Below, piece by piece: positions 1-11,500 of a DNA stretch of 64,000 nt; positions within the stretch are counted from its first letter, which is position 1; each line of letters begins with the position of its first letter. The notes under the pieces are model-generated. The model saw only the letters and a list, made by a program, of their open reading frames with translations. It was not told where the DNA came from and ran no database searches. Source of the stretch: Bolinopsis microptera. Its lineage: Eukaryota; Ctenophora; Tentaculata; Lobata; Bolinopsidae. The stretch lies in assembly GCF_026151205.1 (NCBI RefSeq), contig NC_087074.1, positions 20,329,240-20,393,239 of the forward strand, in the 5' to 3' direction. The position numbers were made by a program, and so were the translations under genes.

Positions 1-3000
1 AAAGTTTTCCTGCCATGGACTGCTAAACAAAATCTCAAAGGTGAGATCTTTTAAAAGTTTAAACCCTTTCTTTGTTTCATTTCCTGTAATTTTGATAACT
101 TCTTAAAGTCATAATTACATAATCACATAATTATGATCAACACGAGGCCATAACGAATGATTACATTTAGATCCCCAACTTTAAACGATCTTTGAAACAA
201 AATATCTATGAGAGCGGTAATAATTAAATGTCATAAATTGCAAAAATGGTAGCGTCCAGAAAATGTATTTAATACATTTTCTGAAAATTAGTTTTTAGTT
301 ACATTCACTTCAAACTAAAATATAACCTGGTGTTAACTTAAACCTTTCCTTATATTAGACTCTGGCTACGAACATCTGAACTCTAGAAACGGGTACTTCA
401 AAACTGACGAAGAAGACGTGTACTTCTTGGATTACGACAATGACATGGTAAATTGGGACATCAGCTCAGCAATTAGTACTCAAACGATGGCGGGAGTTAT
501 CCTTCAGAACGATTTCTATCACAATATGACTCCGTCAGGTGAGATTATAACTTTACTAGTGTAATTCTTGCTTACGGCTGGGACTTCACTATCGCAGTTG
601 AAATGCAAAAGTATAAACCCGCAATGAGTGACCCCTCCCCTAATAAGCTTATATATATGACAGTGAATATTACGCGGCTAACCTAATTATAATTAGGTTA
701 GCCAATCCCATAACTCTTACCGTTTTTTATTAAACCGCTCGGAAATTACACGCGCACAGACATACAGACACACACACAGGCAGACACACAGGCAGACACA
801 CATTCTCAGATTATTATTGAAATTTGTTAAAGCGCATGCTTGTCAGAATGAAGCAAAAAGTTTTCAATGATGTTTTGAAACACATAGGGTTTAAAATGTT
901 CCTTTTTATCATAGATTATGAAAAACATTAAATTTAATGATTAAAATACATTCTCTCTGATTTCAGAGACATGTCCCCAGTATAACTACTGCTCTACCAA
1001 CTCTGCCTTCTTTGACTGGGACTCAGATCTTTGCATGGGTGATGAGTTTGGGGAGAAGGTCCTGTTCCAGAGACACAACTACTACGACACGTCGCGAAGT
1101 AAAGTTGTAAGGCGGACTAGTTCAATGGTAGTTGAGTCTGTAGCTGCTCCTGGTACAACTCATTTCCACAGGTAAGTTCTAATAGTGTGCTCATTTCCAC
1201 ACTCTGATAATACACACTGCTTTTTATAATTTAGATGATATGTTTCTCAATAACAGCCTAATATCACACAGTGGCAGTTCATCGTGTATTTCATACAGAC
1301 CTTAATCGATAGTTTACAAACTTTTTACGGTGCTTTTATAACAATTTTACACGGTTTCAGGGGAAATATAGAGCTAACACCAGAAGGTTTGAGCACGTGC
1401 TTCCACAACATCCTAAACTTGCAACTTATTGGAATACGAGCTGTGAGTTGCAACATGTGTGGCGGACTCATTCCTCAGGAGACTGACATTGAGCAGACTA
1501 GGGTCTGTAACAGGTAGTCCCCTCTGTAACGGTATTTTGTAACCTGTAACAGGTACAGTAGTCCCCTCTGTAACGGTATTTCTTGTGTGTCTTTTGTAAC
1601 CAATTTTCCTATTTTGATATGACTCAAACTTATATTAGTTTTGACACATTCCTAAAATAAAAGGTATGATTCTCAGATTAAGTCAGCTCGCATTCCTGAT
1701 GCCCTACGTGATAATGACAAATGATGAGGAGCCCCCACTGATAACAGGTTATAATCTAGTAGTTGGTAGTGTTACTATGGTAATAGTTCCTTATATGGTG
1801 GTGTTACTATGGTAACACTACCTTATATGGTAGTGTTACTAAAGAGACATTACCTTTTAAGGTAGTGTTACTATGGTAACATTACCTTATATGGTAGTGT
1901 TACTTTGTTGACGTTATGGTTACCAAATAGTTCAGAATTATTATTTTGATTCGGAGTCCGGTATTTGGTATTTGGTTCGACCGAATATTCGGTGATTCGG
2001 TATAATATAATAATAGTTGCATTTAACTGGTGAATTCCTTATTTGTCTATTAAAACTGTTTACTATCCAGACGAGAAAGATGCTGGCAGATACGTCAAAA
2101 ACAATCTCAACGCAAGGAAACAGTTTAGATATTACTTAGAATCTGCTTACAAAGAAGCCCTAGAAAGCAACACCCCCTTCGTTTACACAGTAGGAACCGC
2201 TTACAATGATGACATCTACAACGATAACCAACAGGCGGTCATTATAGGTAGGTATCTGATAACCAGAGCAAAGAGCAATCCTTGTGATTTGCTTGTGTGT
2301 TTCATGTGACCAGAAAAATGCTTGTGATTTGCTTGTGTGTTTCATGTGACCAGAACAATGCTTGTGATTTGCTGGTGTGTGTGTGTGTAATGTAACCTTT
2401 CGACTTTTAAACGTCTAGGTACCTAGTTACCTATTTACCTGGTCACCCAGTTACCCAGTCACCTAGTTACCTAGTTACCTAGTCACCTAGTTACCTAGTT
2501 ACCTAGTTACCTAGATGCAGATTGTGTTAACTGCAGCAAGATACACACATGACGTAACAATAACATTAGATACGGTTTAGTACTAACTGCACTCTAACCT
2601 ACTCCACCAGGGGCGAGGTTGGTTTATGTGGTGGTATTAGAGGACGAGGTTTAGTACTAACTACACCTACTCCACCAGGGGCGAGGTTGGTTTATGTGGT
2701 GGTATTAGAGGACGAGGACGGAGGAGACCTGAATATCGCGTTCCCTCCTGGTTACTGGTCCTCTAATGGGGGCCCCCTGACTGGAGAGTACTTCGCTGGA
2801 GGTGCTCCTTTATAATAAAGAATTTCTTGGATTAGTAAAATAGAATAATTATTTTCGTGTATTTCATTTGGTTATTTCTGCACAGCTTTAAATAAAATGA
2901 TCGTTCTTCAGGTCAAGATCGAGTTCAAAGTTCAACAGATATGAGTAATCTCATCTACTTTCAAGCTCCCGGAATATTCGTCCTCGCAGATTCAGGTTCA

Positions 3001-3687
3001 AATTCAATCACAAAGTACCTTCCACTCAGTTAACGATAATAAGTTTATAAAAAAACTTCAAGATAAAGTAAAAGTATTTAGCTAATTAACCTAAATATGT
3101 ATTGCTCGATGCAGTTCATCGGAAATTTCAATGATTATTCTAAGTGTCACAAACACCTACTCTTCTTATCCTGGTTTCAGTTTATCTGGGCTTCACTTAC
3201 ATTAGGTTGTCTATGGTAACATTACCTTATATGGTAATGTGCATCACTTACATTTTCTAATTTCTAATTACATTTTCTAATTTCAGATAACCCTAACCAT
3301 GCTGTTGTTCGAGTGTATCTACCATTCGAAGGACCCTATGACCAAATTACACACACTTTCAACTACTACCATCCTGTAGCTGAGTACTCTAGGAAGTACT
3401 CTACACAGATAACTTTTGACCCTGAAGATGGAGCTAACTCTGCCAACATCAGGTTTTCTTACGATGGAGAGTCCCCCAGACAAGACATCAGTGTTTCAAG
3501 GATTGAAGTGTATCGTTGGTTTGTGAACAATGACAGTCCGCCAGACTGGGTCGCTTTCAACGCCAGGGGAAACAACAAGTTTAACGTGGTGTTCGATTAC
3601 ATTCAGAGGAAAACCATGCTGAAAATGGATGCTCAGTCATTGTTTGGGACCTTGAGTTGGACCCAAAGTTTTGACTTTGAGTCGTAG
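1..3687 (+). CDS. Unrecognised multi-exon protein, 3' part (5' end outside window)
   Basis: Nine exons were joined by hand: 1-40, 359-538, 967-1171, 1361-1513, 1677-1747, 2071-2247, 2679-2801, 2912-2995 and 3287-3687 (TAG stop). Every junction has GT/AG ends and codon phase carries through all eight introns, giving 477 residues without a stop. That is strong evidence for a real gene although I do not recognise the family. The protein is rich in Tyr, Asn and Asp, has a few cysteines (TCPQYNYC in exon 3, a CNMCG motif in exon 4) and shows no membrane segment in the visible part. The last exon encodes 133 residues of beta-like polar sequence. An extracellular role is possible but unproven. The start codon and any signal peptide lie upstream of base 1. 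A 68-bp partial duplication of exon 7 and a duplicated donor after exon 4 are described separately. Confidence 0.75.
741..802. repeat. CA/CAGA-rich microsatellite
   Basis: Imperfect ACACA and CAGACACACAGG runs in the intron between exons 2 and 3 of the left-edge gene. Confidence 0.7.
1499..1583. repeat. Short tandem duplication spanning a splice donor
   Basis: The last bases of exon 4 plus its donor (CTGTAACAGGTAGTCC, from 1505) recur about 39 bp downstream as CTGTAACAGGTACAGTAGTC. The intron therefore begins with two tandem donor-bearing copies. Confidence 0.7.
1768..1917. repeat. Tandem and inverted copies of a palindromic GGTAATGTTACC-type motif
   Basis: At least five copies of GGTAGTGTTACTATGGTAAC and variants occur in tandem. 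The core is self-complementary, so the run could fold back. The same motif recurs singly near 3205-3240, 44845-44900 and 45870-45906, always in introns, which suggests a dispersed short palindromic repeat family. Confidence 0.65.
2281..2385. repeat. 40-bp tandem repeat, about 2.5 copies
   Basis: The unit begins CTTGTGATTTGCTTGTGTGT. Copies start at 2281, 2321 and 2361 (last one truncated), in the intron after exon 6 of the left-edge gene. Confidence 0.8.
2418..2515. repeat. 8-bp microsatellite (AGTTACCT)n
   Basis: About twelve imperfect copies of CTAGTTAC/CTAGTCAC, intronic. Confidence 0.8.
2611..2746. repeat. 68-bp tandem duplication of an acceptor and exon start
   Basis: GGGCGAGGTTGGTTTATG occurs at 2611 and 2679, each preceded by CTCCACCAG. 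Using the first acceptor reads into TAG within the unit, so the second copy is the functional exon start. The first is a decoy made by tandem duplication. Confidence 0.8.
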
Positions 3688-4194
3688 ATATTTTCATTTA
3701 TGACGATTTTATAATGATAACCGTAGGTAATCTACGTTATCAATAGCACTACTAGTACTATACAGTTTTTTCGGCTTTAAAAATTACATGGAAAGAACCA
3801 ATATAATATATTAATGTAAGTCAAAGCCAAAAGGGGTTTTAAGAAAAAAATGAAAGAAACGCTTTTGCAATATCAAACATACTACGATAATGATTGCTAA
3901 AAAAGCAAAAGACTTCTATTCACCACTTGCTGTTTAAAACCGTAGCTAAACATCCTCCTCCACGGCTTTACCATCATCACTTGATACGTTATATATACAC
4001 GTTATTGGTTAATGGTTATATATTACACGTTATTGGTTAATGGTTATATATTATACGTTATTGTATACCATCCGTTTAGGTCTTAGGACAGCTGATATAC
4101 ATAGTCATACTTTTTGTAATAGCAGTTTTTATTTTTTTAAAACACCCTATATTCCCTTCCTATTTTAGCAAGGCTTACTACTACTATGTCGGAG
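3688..4194. other. Intergenic stretch with a 33-bp tandem repeat
   Basis: This lies downstream of the left-edge gene's TAG. The only structure seen is an array of about 2.5 copies of a unit containing ACGTTATTGGTTAATGG (3997-4062). Poly(A)-signal-like AATATAATATATTAATG lies near 3800. No ORF is convincing. Confidence 0.5.
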
Positions 4195-4985
4195 CTAAGT
4201 CCGATCTACGCCAGAAAACCCCCTCCATATATCCCTGTCCCGCATCAGGGTTCGCAGTTCCTCTTTAGAGTTTGTCCCAACTTCCTTCAGTAACATAGAC
4301 AAGTAGCTTTGTCTTGGTCGGCCTTGCTGTGCTCTACCGTGCGTAGGTTCCCATAAGACTAAATCACTGGCAAGTAGCTCAGGATGTCGGATGCAGTGTC
4401 CCGCCATTTTTAATCTCCTGCTTCGTAACTTGTTTGACAGCCTTGGGAGGCTACCATACAAAGTTATATTGCTGACCTTGTCCTTCCATGAGATACCCAG
4501 CACCATACGCAACATCTTTGTGTATGTCCCGTCCAAACTTTTCTCTTGAGCCTTTGTCAGTGTCCAGGTTTCTGATCCGTAGAGCAGTACTGATTCACAA
4601 GCCGCTATGAACAATCTAATCTTGAGGCTCTTTGAGAGTTTGGATTTCCAGATATCCTTCAGTCTATGTAGGGCACCCCACGCTTTTCCCTTTCTAACCC
4701 TTATCTCCCTATCTGTGCTCTCAATCCAGGAGCCTAAGTAGATGAAATCATCTACATTTTCTATGGCTTCCCCGGATCGACTTTGTAGGTCGCTAGATCG
4801 ATCCTCCATATTCAGTGTCATGACCTTGGTCTTGCCTTCGTTTATGTGTAGTCCCACGCTTGCTGCCGCCGATTCTACTCTGAGCAAGAACTCGTTAGCC
4901 TTGTCCATGTCCTCAGATATAAGTGCTAGGCTTAATGACATGCTAACCTGACCGCCGCCTCTGAGGCATTTCTATTACCCTAACA
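4195..4985 (-). mobile_element. 5'-truncated non-LTR retrotransposon (LINE), reverse transcriptase C-terminal half
   Basis: A 248-codon open frame (4195-4941) matches the end of LINE reverse transcriptases: a thumb-like segment (INEGKTKVM, FIYLGSWI), then the typical C-terminal blocks LLYGSETWTL, KMLRMVLGI, RLKMAGHCIRH and a GRPRQS motif. The palm YADD core is missing, since the frame begins just after where it should be (LALISED). Upstream in frame a TAG appears near 4985, so the copy is a dead 5' truncation, as is usual for LINEs. A TAG-rich run at the 3' side (4176-4190) may be the remnant of a simple-repeat tail. The clade is probably RTE-like or a related endonuclease-bearing LINE. Confidence 0.85.
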
Positions 4986-5285
4986 CGCTGGACCAAATAA
5001 TTACTAATAATGTTCCTAAAATGAATTTGTAACTCAATATGTTTAAAATCGTGGAGCGACTTAAATTTTTTTAAACTCAAAAGGCTAAAGATTGTGGGTC
5101 GTGCAGAAATTTGATTGAACCTCTGGTTTACCAGTTTAAAAACGTTAAGAATGTTACGTTATAAGAGGTTTTGACCATGTTAATTATCAAATATAAGTAA
5201 ACACTACTTTGCCATTTACATTGCGATTAGTGAAAAATTAAACAAATTACCTTAAAATATTCATCAGTTTCATCAACTTATCAAT

Positions 5286-8200
5286 TTATTCGCATTGTAA
5301 AAACACATCTTCTCCATGACTACAATCGTCAACCAATACGAACGAACATGAACTCCATTCATCACTGCTACAGGCAACATCGTCTAGGGTTATTTCGAGC
5401 CCCGCCTGAATGCCCCAGTTATTACCGGCTGACCAGCTCATTTGACCGATGTGTCCCAGTTCACGACAAATAGCATCAGCTGAGTTATCACTGAAACGAT
5501 CGTCACAAACTGTTCCTCCATTGCTGATCAGCAACCCTACAACTCCAGCACCGACGGTATCACCATTTGAATCTACCAGACTTAACACTGAAAGTTTAAT
5601 AGTGTGACTTTAAATGAAATTATAAAAATAATCCAAACAAAGTAATAATCAAAATCAACTTTGTTAAGTGACCAAAATAGCCTAAACTAAAAGAACTCCT
5701 TGGAAGCAGACAATGAAACTTATGTGTGAGAGGTACTTTAACCTGGACATTCGTTTATTGTGCAAGGTTGAGTCTGAGACGCTTCCCCAACACAATCTGC
5801 ACCACCATTAGCCGGAGCAGGGTTGGTGCAAGTCCTTGTTCTGGTTTGGGTACCTTCTCCACAATTAAGTGAACATTCAGACCATTCTCCGAAATCAGTG
5901 TAACCACCATCGGCTAGATTTGAAAGATATTATTATTATCTTGTTATACTTGAATCAAAAACTCATGAATGTCGAGTAAACAAATTTTTGGAATCCTGGC
6001 TTGTCTCAACGATTCCTGCAAATTTGAACCAGATCTCAAACTGAGACTTGAACAGGTATTCATGATCTTGAAACTAAGATAGACTCACCAAATCCTTCAC
6101 ATTGCAGGAACACATCTTCTTCATGACTGCAATCGTCAACAAATGAAAACGAACATGAACTCCATTCATCACTGCTACATGCAACATCGTCTAGGGTTAT
6201 TTCGAGCCCCGCTTGAATGCCCCATTTGTCACCGGCTGACCAGCTCATTTGACCGATGTGTCCCATTTCTTTACAAATAGCATCAGCTGAGTTATCACTG
6301 AAACTATCGTCACAAACTGTTCCTCCATTGCTGATCAGCAACCCTACAACTCCAGCACCGACGGGATCACCATTTGAATCTACCAGACTTAACACTGAAA
6401 GTTTAATAGTGTGACTTTAAATGAAATTATAAAAATAATCCAAACAAAGTAATAATCAAAATCAACTTTGTTAAGTGACCAAAATAGCCTAAACTAAAAG
6501 AACTCCTTGGAAGCAGACAATGAAACTTATGTGTGAGAGGTACTTTAACCTGGACATTCGTTTATTGTGCAAGGTTGAGTCTGAGACGCTTCCCCAACAC
6601 AATCTGCACCACCATTAGCCGGAGCAGGGTTGGTGCAAGTCCTTGTTCTGGTTTGGGTACCTTCTCCACAATTAAGTGAACATTCAGACCATTCTCCGAA
6701 ATCAGTGTAACCACCATCGGCTAGATTTGAAAGATATTATTATTATCTTGTTATACTTGAATCAAAAACTCATGAACGTCGAGTAAACAAATTTTTGGAA
6801 TCCTGGCTTGTCTCAACGATTCCTGCAAATTTGAACCAGATCTCAAACTGAGACTTGAACAGGTATTCATGATCTTGAAACTAAGATAGACTCACCAAAT
6901 CCTTCACATTGCAGGAACACATCTTCTTCATGACTGCAATCGTCAACAAATGAAAACGAACATGAACTCCATTCATCACTGCTACAGGCAACATCGTCTA
7001 GGGTTATTTCGAGCCCCGCTTGAATGCCCCATTTGTCACCGGCTGACCAGCTCATTTGACCGATGTGTCCCATTTCTTTACAAATAGCATCAGCTGAGTT
7101 ATCACTGAAACGATCGTCACAAACTGTTCCTCCATTGCTGATCAGCAACCCTACAACTCCAGCACCGACGGTATCACCATTTGAATCTACCAGACTTAAC
7201 ACTGAAAGTTTAATAGTGTGACTTTAAATGAAATTATAAAAATAATCCAAACAAAGTAATAATCAAAATCAACTTTGTTAAGTGACCAAAATAGCCTAAA
7301 CTAAAAGAACTCCTTGGAAGCAGACAATGAAACTTATGTGTGAGAGGTACTTTAACCTGGACATTCGTTTATTGTGCAAGATTGAGTCTGAGACGCTTCC
7401 CCAACACAATCTGCACCACCATTAGCCGGAGCAGGGTTGGTGCAAGTCCTTGTTCTGGTTTGGGTACCTTCTCCACAATTAAGTGAACATTCAGACCATT
7501 CTCCGAAATCAGTGTAACCACCATCGGCTAGATTTTAAAGATATTATTATTATCTTGTTATACTTGAATCAAAAACTCATGAACGTCGAGTAAACAAATT
7601 TTTGGAATCCTGGCTTGTCTCAACGATTCCTGCAAATTTGAACCAGATCTCAAACTGAGACTTGAACAGGTATTCATGATCTTGAAACTAAGATAGACTC
7701 ACCAAATCCTTCACATTGCAGGAACACATCTTCTTCATGACTGCAATCGTCAACAAATGAAAACGAACATGAACTCCATTCATCACTGCTACAGGCAACA
7801 TCGTCTAGGGTTATTTCGAGCCCCGCTTGAATGCCCCATTTGTCACCGGCTGACCAGCTCATTTGACCGATGTGTCCCATTTCTTTACAAATAGCATCAG
7901 CTGAGTTATCACTGAAACGATCGTCACAAACTGTTCCTCCATTGCTGATCAGCAACCCTACAACTCCAGCACCGACGGTATCACCATTTGAATCTACCAG
8001 ACTTAACACTGAAAGTTTAATAGTGTGACTTTAAATGAAATTATAAAAATAATTCTAACAAAGTAATAATCAAAATCAACTTTGTTAAGTGATTAAAATA
8101 GCCTAAACTAAAAGAACTCCTTGGAAGCAAACAATGAAACTTATGTGTGAGAAGTGCTTTCACCTGGACATTCGTTTAGTTTGCAAGGTTGAGTCTGAGA

Positions 8201-8510
8201 CGATTCCCCAACACAATCTGCACCACCATTAGCCGGAGCAGGGTTGGTGCAAGTCCTTGTTCTGGTTTGGGTACCTTCTCCACAATTAAGTGAACATTCA
8301 GACCATTCTCCGAAATCAGTGTAACCACCATCGGCTAGATTTGAAAGATATCATTATTATCTTGTTATACTTGAATCAAAAACTCATGAACGTCGAGTAA
8401 ACAAATTTTTGGAATCCTGGCTTGTCTCAACGATTCCTGCAAATTTGAACCAGATCTCAAACTGAGACTTGAACAGGTATTCATGATCTTGAAACTAAGA
8501 TAGACTCACC
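5286..8510 (-). repeat. 807-bp tandem array of SRCR + TSP1 exon pairs
   Basis: Four near-identical 807-bp units, introns included. SRCR exon starts lie at 5587, 6394, 7201 and 8008, and TSP1 exons at 5743-5913, 6550-6720, 7357-7527 and 8164-8334. Units differ by only scattered substitutions (for example GATCC/GGTATC at 6361 versus 7168). The promoter-proximal SRCR exon (8510-8815) shares the coding sequence but has different upstream intron sequence, so it marks the array boundary. Phase 1-1 exons let units be added without a frameshift. Confidence 0.95.
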
Positions 8511-11500
8511 AAATCCTTCACATTGCAGGAACACATCTTCTTCATGACTGCAATCGTCAACAAATGAAAACGAACATGAACTCCATTCATCACTGCTACA
8601 GGCAACATCGTCTAGGGTTATTTCGAGCCCCGCTTGAATGCCCCATTTGTCACCGGCTGACCAGCTCATTTGACCGATGTGTCCCATTTCTTTACAAATA
8701 GCATCAGCTGAGTTATCACTGAAACGATCGTCACAAACTGTTCCTCCATTGCTGATCAGCAACCCTACAACTCCAGCACCGACAGTATCACCATTTTCAT
8801 CTACCAAACTGAACCCTGTGAGCTGGATTAATTTAATGAAGAAAAAAACAGAAGTAACATTAGCAATCTGCAACAACCTTTTTAAAAGTTAAATAGCATC
8901 CTCAAATGTAATAATAACTTCTTTTACTTGATTTAATGTGATGATAATCAGTATAGTATAATTCTGATAATCAGTATTAGTATAGGTGTCCAATATGTTA
9001 CTCGCAATTACTCGAACTACCTTAAAATATGGCTTGTTACGTAAAAAGTAATCTCACCAAGGCAAGGTTCAGGGTTGCAACTCTTCGTTTCTTCATTTTC
9101 CCCCTCGCATTCTTTTCCTCCGTTTGCTGGACTGGGGTTTGTACAGGTCTTACTTCTGATTTGAGAACCTCCTCCACATTCAGCAGAACAGACCGACCAC
9201 TCTCCAAAGTCACTCCATCCACCGTCAACTGTTAATATATTATCCTTGTTTGTGAATTTAGAAGCCACTGTTATTTGCTGTAAGGCAAGGACAAAAGTAA
9301 ATTGTGGTTTTAAGGAAAGAATTTTGATTTAGTTTTACATAGATTGTTCTGGACCACAAATTTCATACATACATACATGCTACATGAAGAGGTCTCCTCC
9401 TAGTCGTTGGAGTGGCCTGCATCACACACATCTCTTCTACGGCGTAACATGTTCCTCCATTCCACTCGCTTTAGAGCCAACTGTTTTACTGCATCTCTGC
9501 TGATGTTATCGACACCTGTAAATTCAGCCGCATCCTCGAGTACACAGGCCATCCAGCCTTTGCGGGGTCGTCCTCTCAGTCTCTTTCCATAGTTTGGTTT
9601 CCAATCCAGTAAGAAATTGGGAAACCGCGTCTCTGGCATTCTGACAACATGTCCGTACCACCTTAGTCTAGCCGCACCGATGAAAGTTTCGATAGACTTA
9701 ATTCCAGCACGCCTGAGAACTTCTTCATTGGAGACATGGAAGAACCACTTTATCTTCAAGATTCTTCTCAGGGAGGTCAGATGGAAGACCTCAAACCGTT
9801 TCATCTGCTTCTTTGTTGTGTTCCACACTTCGGCTCCATATAACAGAATAGTAATAACAGCAGCCTTGTAGATACGGATCTTGGTGGGCGTTCTTATAGT
9901 TCGACTGTTCCATATCTTCCAAAGCTGATGGAACGCACCATTAGCACGCTGGATCCTGATGTCAAGATCTCGGTCAATGGTACCATCCCCACTGATGTTG
10001 GCACCAAGATAAACAAAGTTGCTGACCTGTTCAACAGGTTCTCCCTCCACTGTTAGCTTTATACTGTCTCTTTCGGTGTAAGGTCGCTGGGACGCACACT
10101 TGCTGATTGCCATGCATTGTGTCTTTTTAGCGTTGATCTTCAACCCAGCATAAGAGGTGTAATAAGCTATAAGATCAGTGGACTCTTGCAGCCCTTCTTC
10201 AGTATTGTCCATCACTGCCAGATCATCAGCGTAGTCACTGTCCATGATAACTTTTTCATCTGCACCCTTTAGTTCCTTTTGCAGTACAGCACCATGACTG
10301 ATTGCCTTGTGAACCTCGGCCAAAAAGATTCCAAAGTTCAGACAAAAATTAAATACAGGGGGGCCCTGGATATCACCCTGTCCAGTGCCCGAATTAACAG
10401 AGAACCAATCAGACATTTCACCATTAACCCTGACAGCACTCATGGTTCCGTTGAAGAATGCCTGAAAGATTCTAACATATTTCTCAGGAAGTCCATAGTG
10501 TCTCATGCTTGACCAAATAAACTCTCTTCTGATGGAATCAAACGCTGCCTTAAAATCAATGAAATTAACATAAAGTGGAATGTTAAACTCAATGCAGTTG
10601 TGAATAATGGTGCGGATGGAATAAATCTGATCAATACATGAGCGGTTCCGTCTGAACCCACACTGATTTTCCCTAAGAAGACACTCCATTCCAACATCCA
10701 GCCTCTTAAGAAGAACCATTTGAAGAACCTTAGAAGACGTTGCCCTAAGAGTTATACCCCTATTATTGCAGCAGTATGAGGTGTCTCCCTTCTTTCCGAT
10801 AACCACTATAACACCTTTAAGCCAATCCTCAGGGATCACCTCTTCCTCCCATACCTTTTTAAACAGTAGCTCTAGTTAGCCAACAAGAGCACTTCCACCA
10901 TACTTAAGTTGTTCATTAGTTATCTCATCGACCCCTGCACTTTTGCAGTTCTTCAGTTTCTTTAGAGCATAACTAATCTCATCTCTAGAAGGAGGTCCAT
11001 CAGAACAAGAAAGGTAGTCAAAACTCGATTGTGAGGGCACACCATCGAGGTCATCAAGATTGGCATCCGATAGTGGAGGATTTAAGAGCTCAGTAAAGTG
11101 CTCCTTCCACCTTTCCTTCTGACTGTCCGGGTCTGTAATAAAATGACCATCCTTATCCCTAACTGACATACCCACTTTCTTCTTCTTTTTCCCAGAAATC
11201 TTCTTTATCTTATCCCAAACTTCCCTTTGCTGGCCTTTCTTAGAAGCCTCCTCTAGATCAGTCGCTATTTTAGTAGCCCAGTTGTTGTCGTCAATTTTAC
11301 AACTTTTCTTAACTAATTTATTAAGTTTAGAGTAGGCTGATCTATTGACGTTTGAAGTGGGATCCCTCCGTTTGAACATTCCCCGTTGCTCTATCAAGTT
11401 CTTAGAGGTTTGCGAAAGGTGTTGTTCTTTAACCTTCCGGGGACGCTTTCCAAGCACTTCCATCGAGACATCAGTGACTGTCTGCTTGAAATTATCCCAC

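Noticed and set aside
5588-8009. Separate small SRCR genes starting at each GTG
   Set aside because: Each GTG is preceded by a TTTCAG acceptor and phase links it to the neighbouring TSP1 exon; they are exons of one gene.
9029-9235. Plus-strand frames over the TSP1 exons (9029-9235, 13188-13394)
   Set aside because: Antisense shadows of conserved TSP1 coding sequence.
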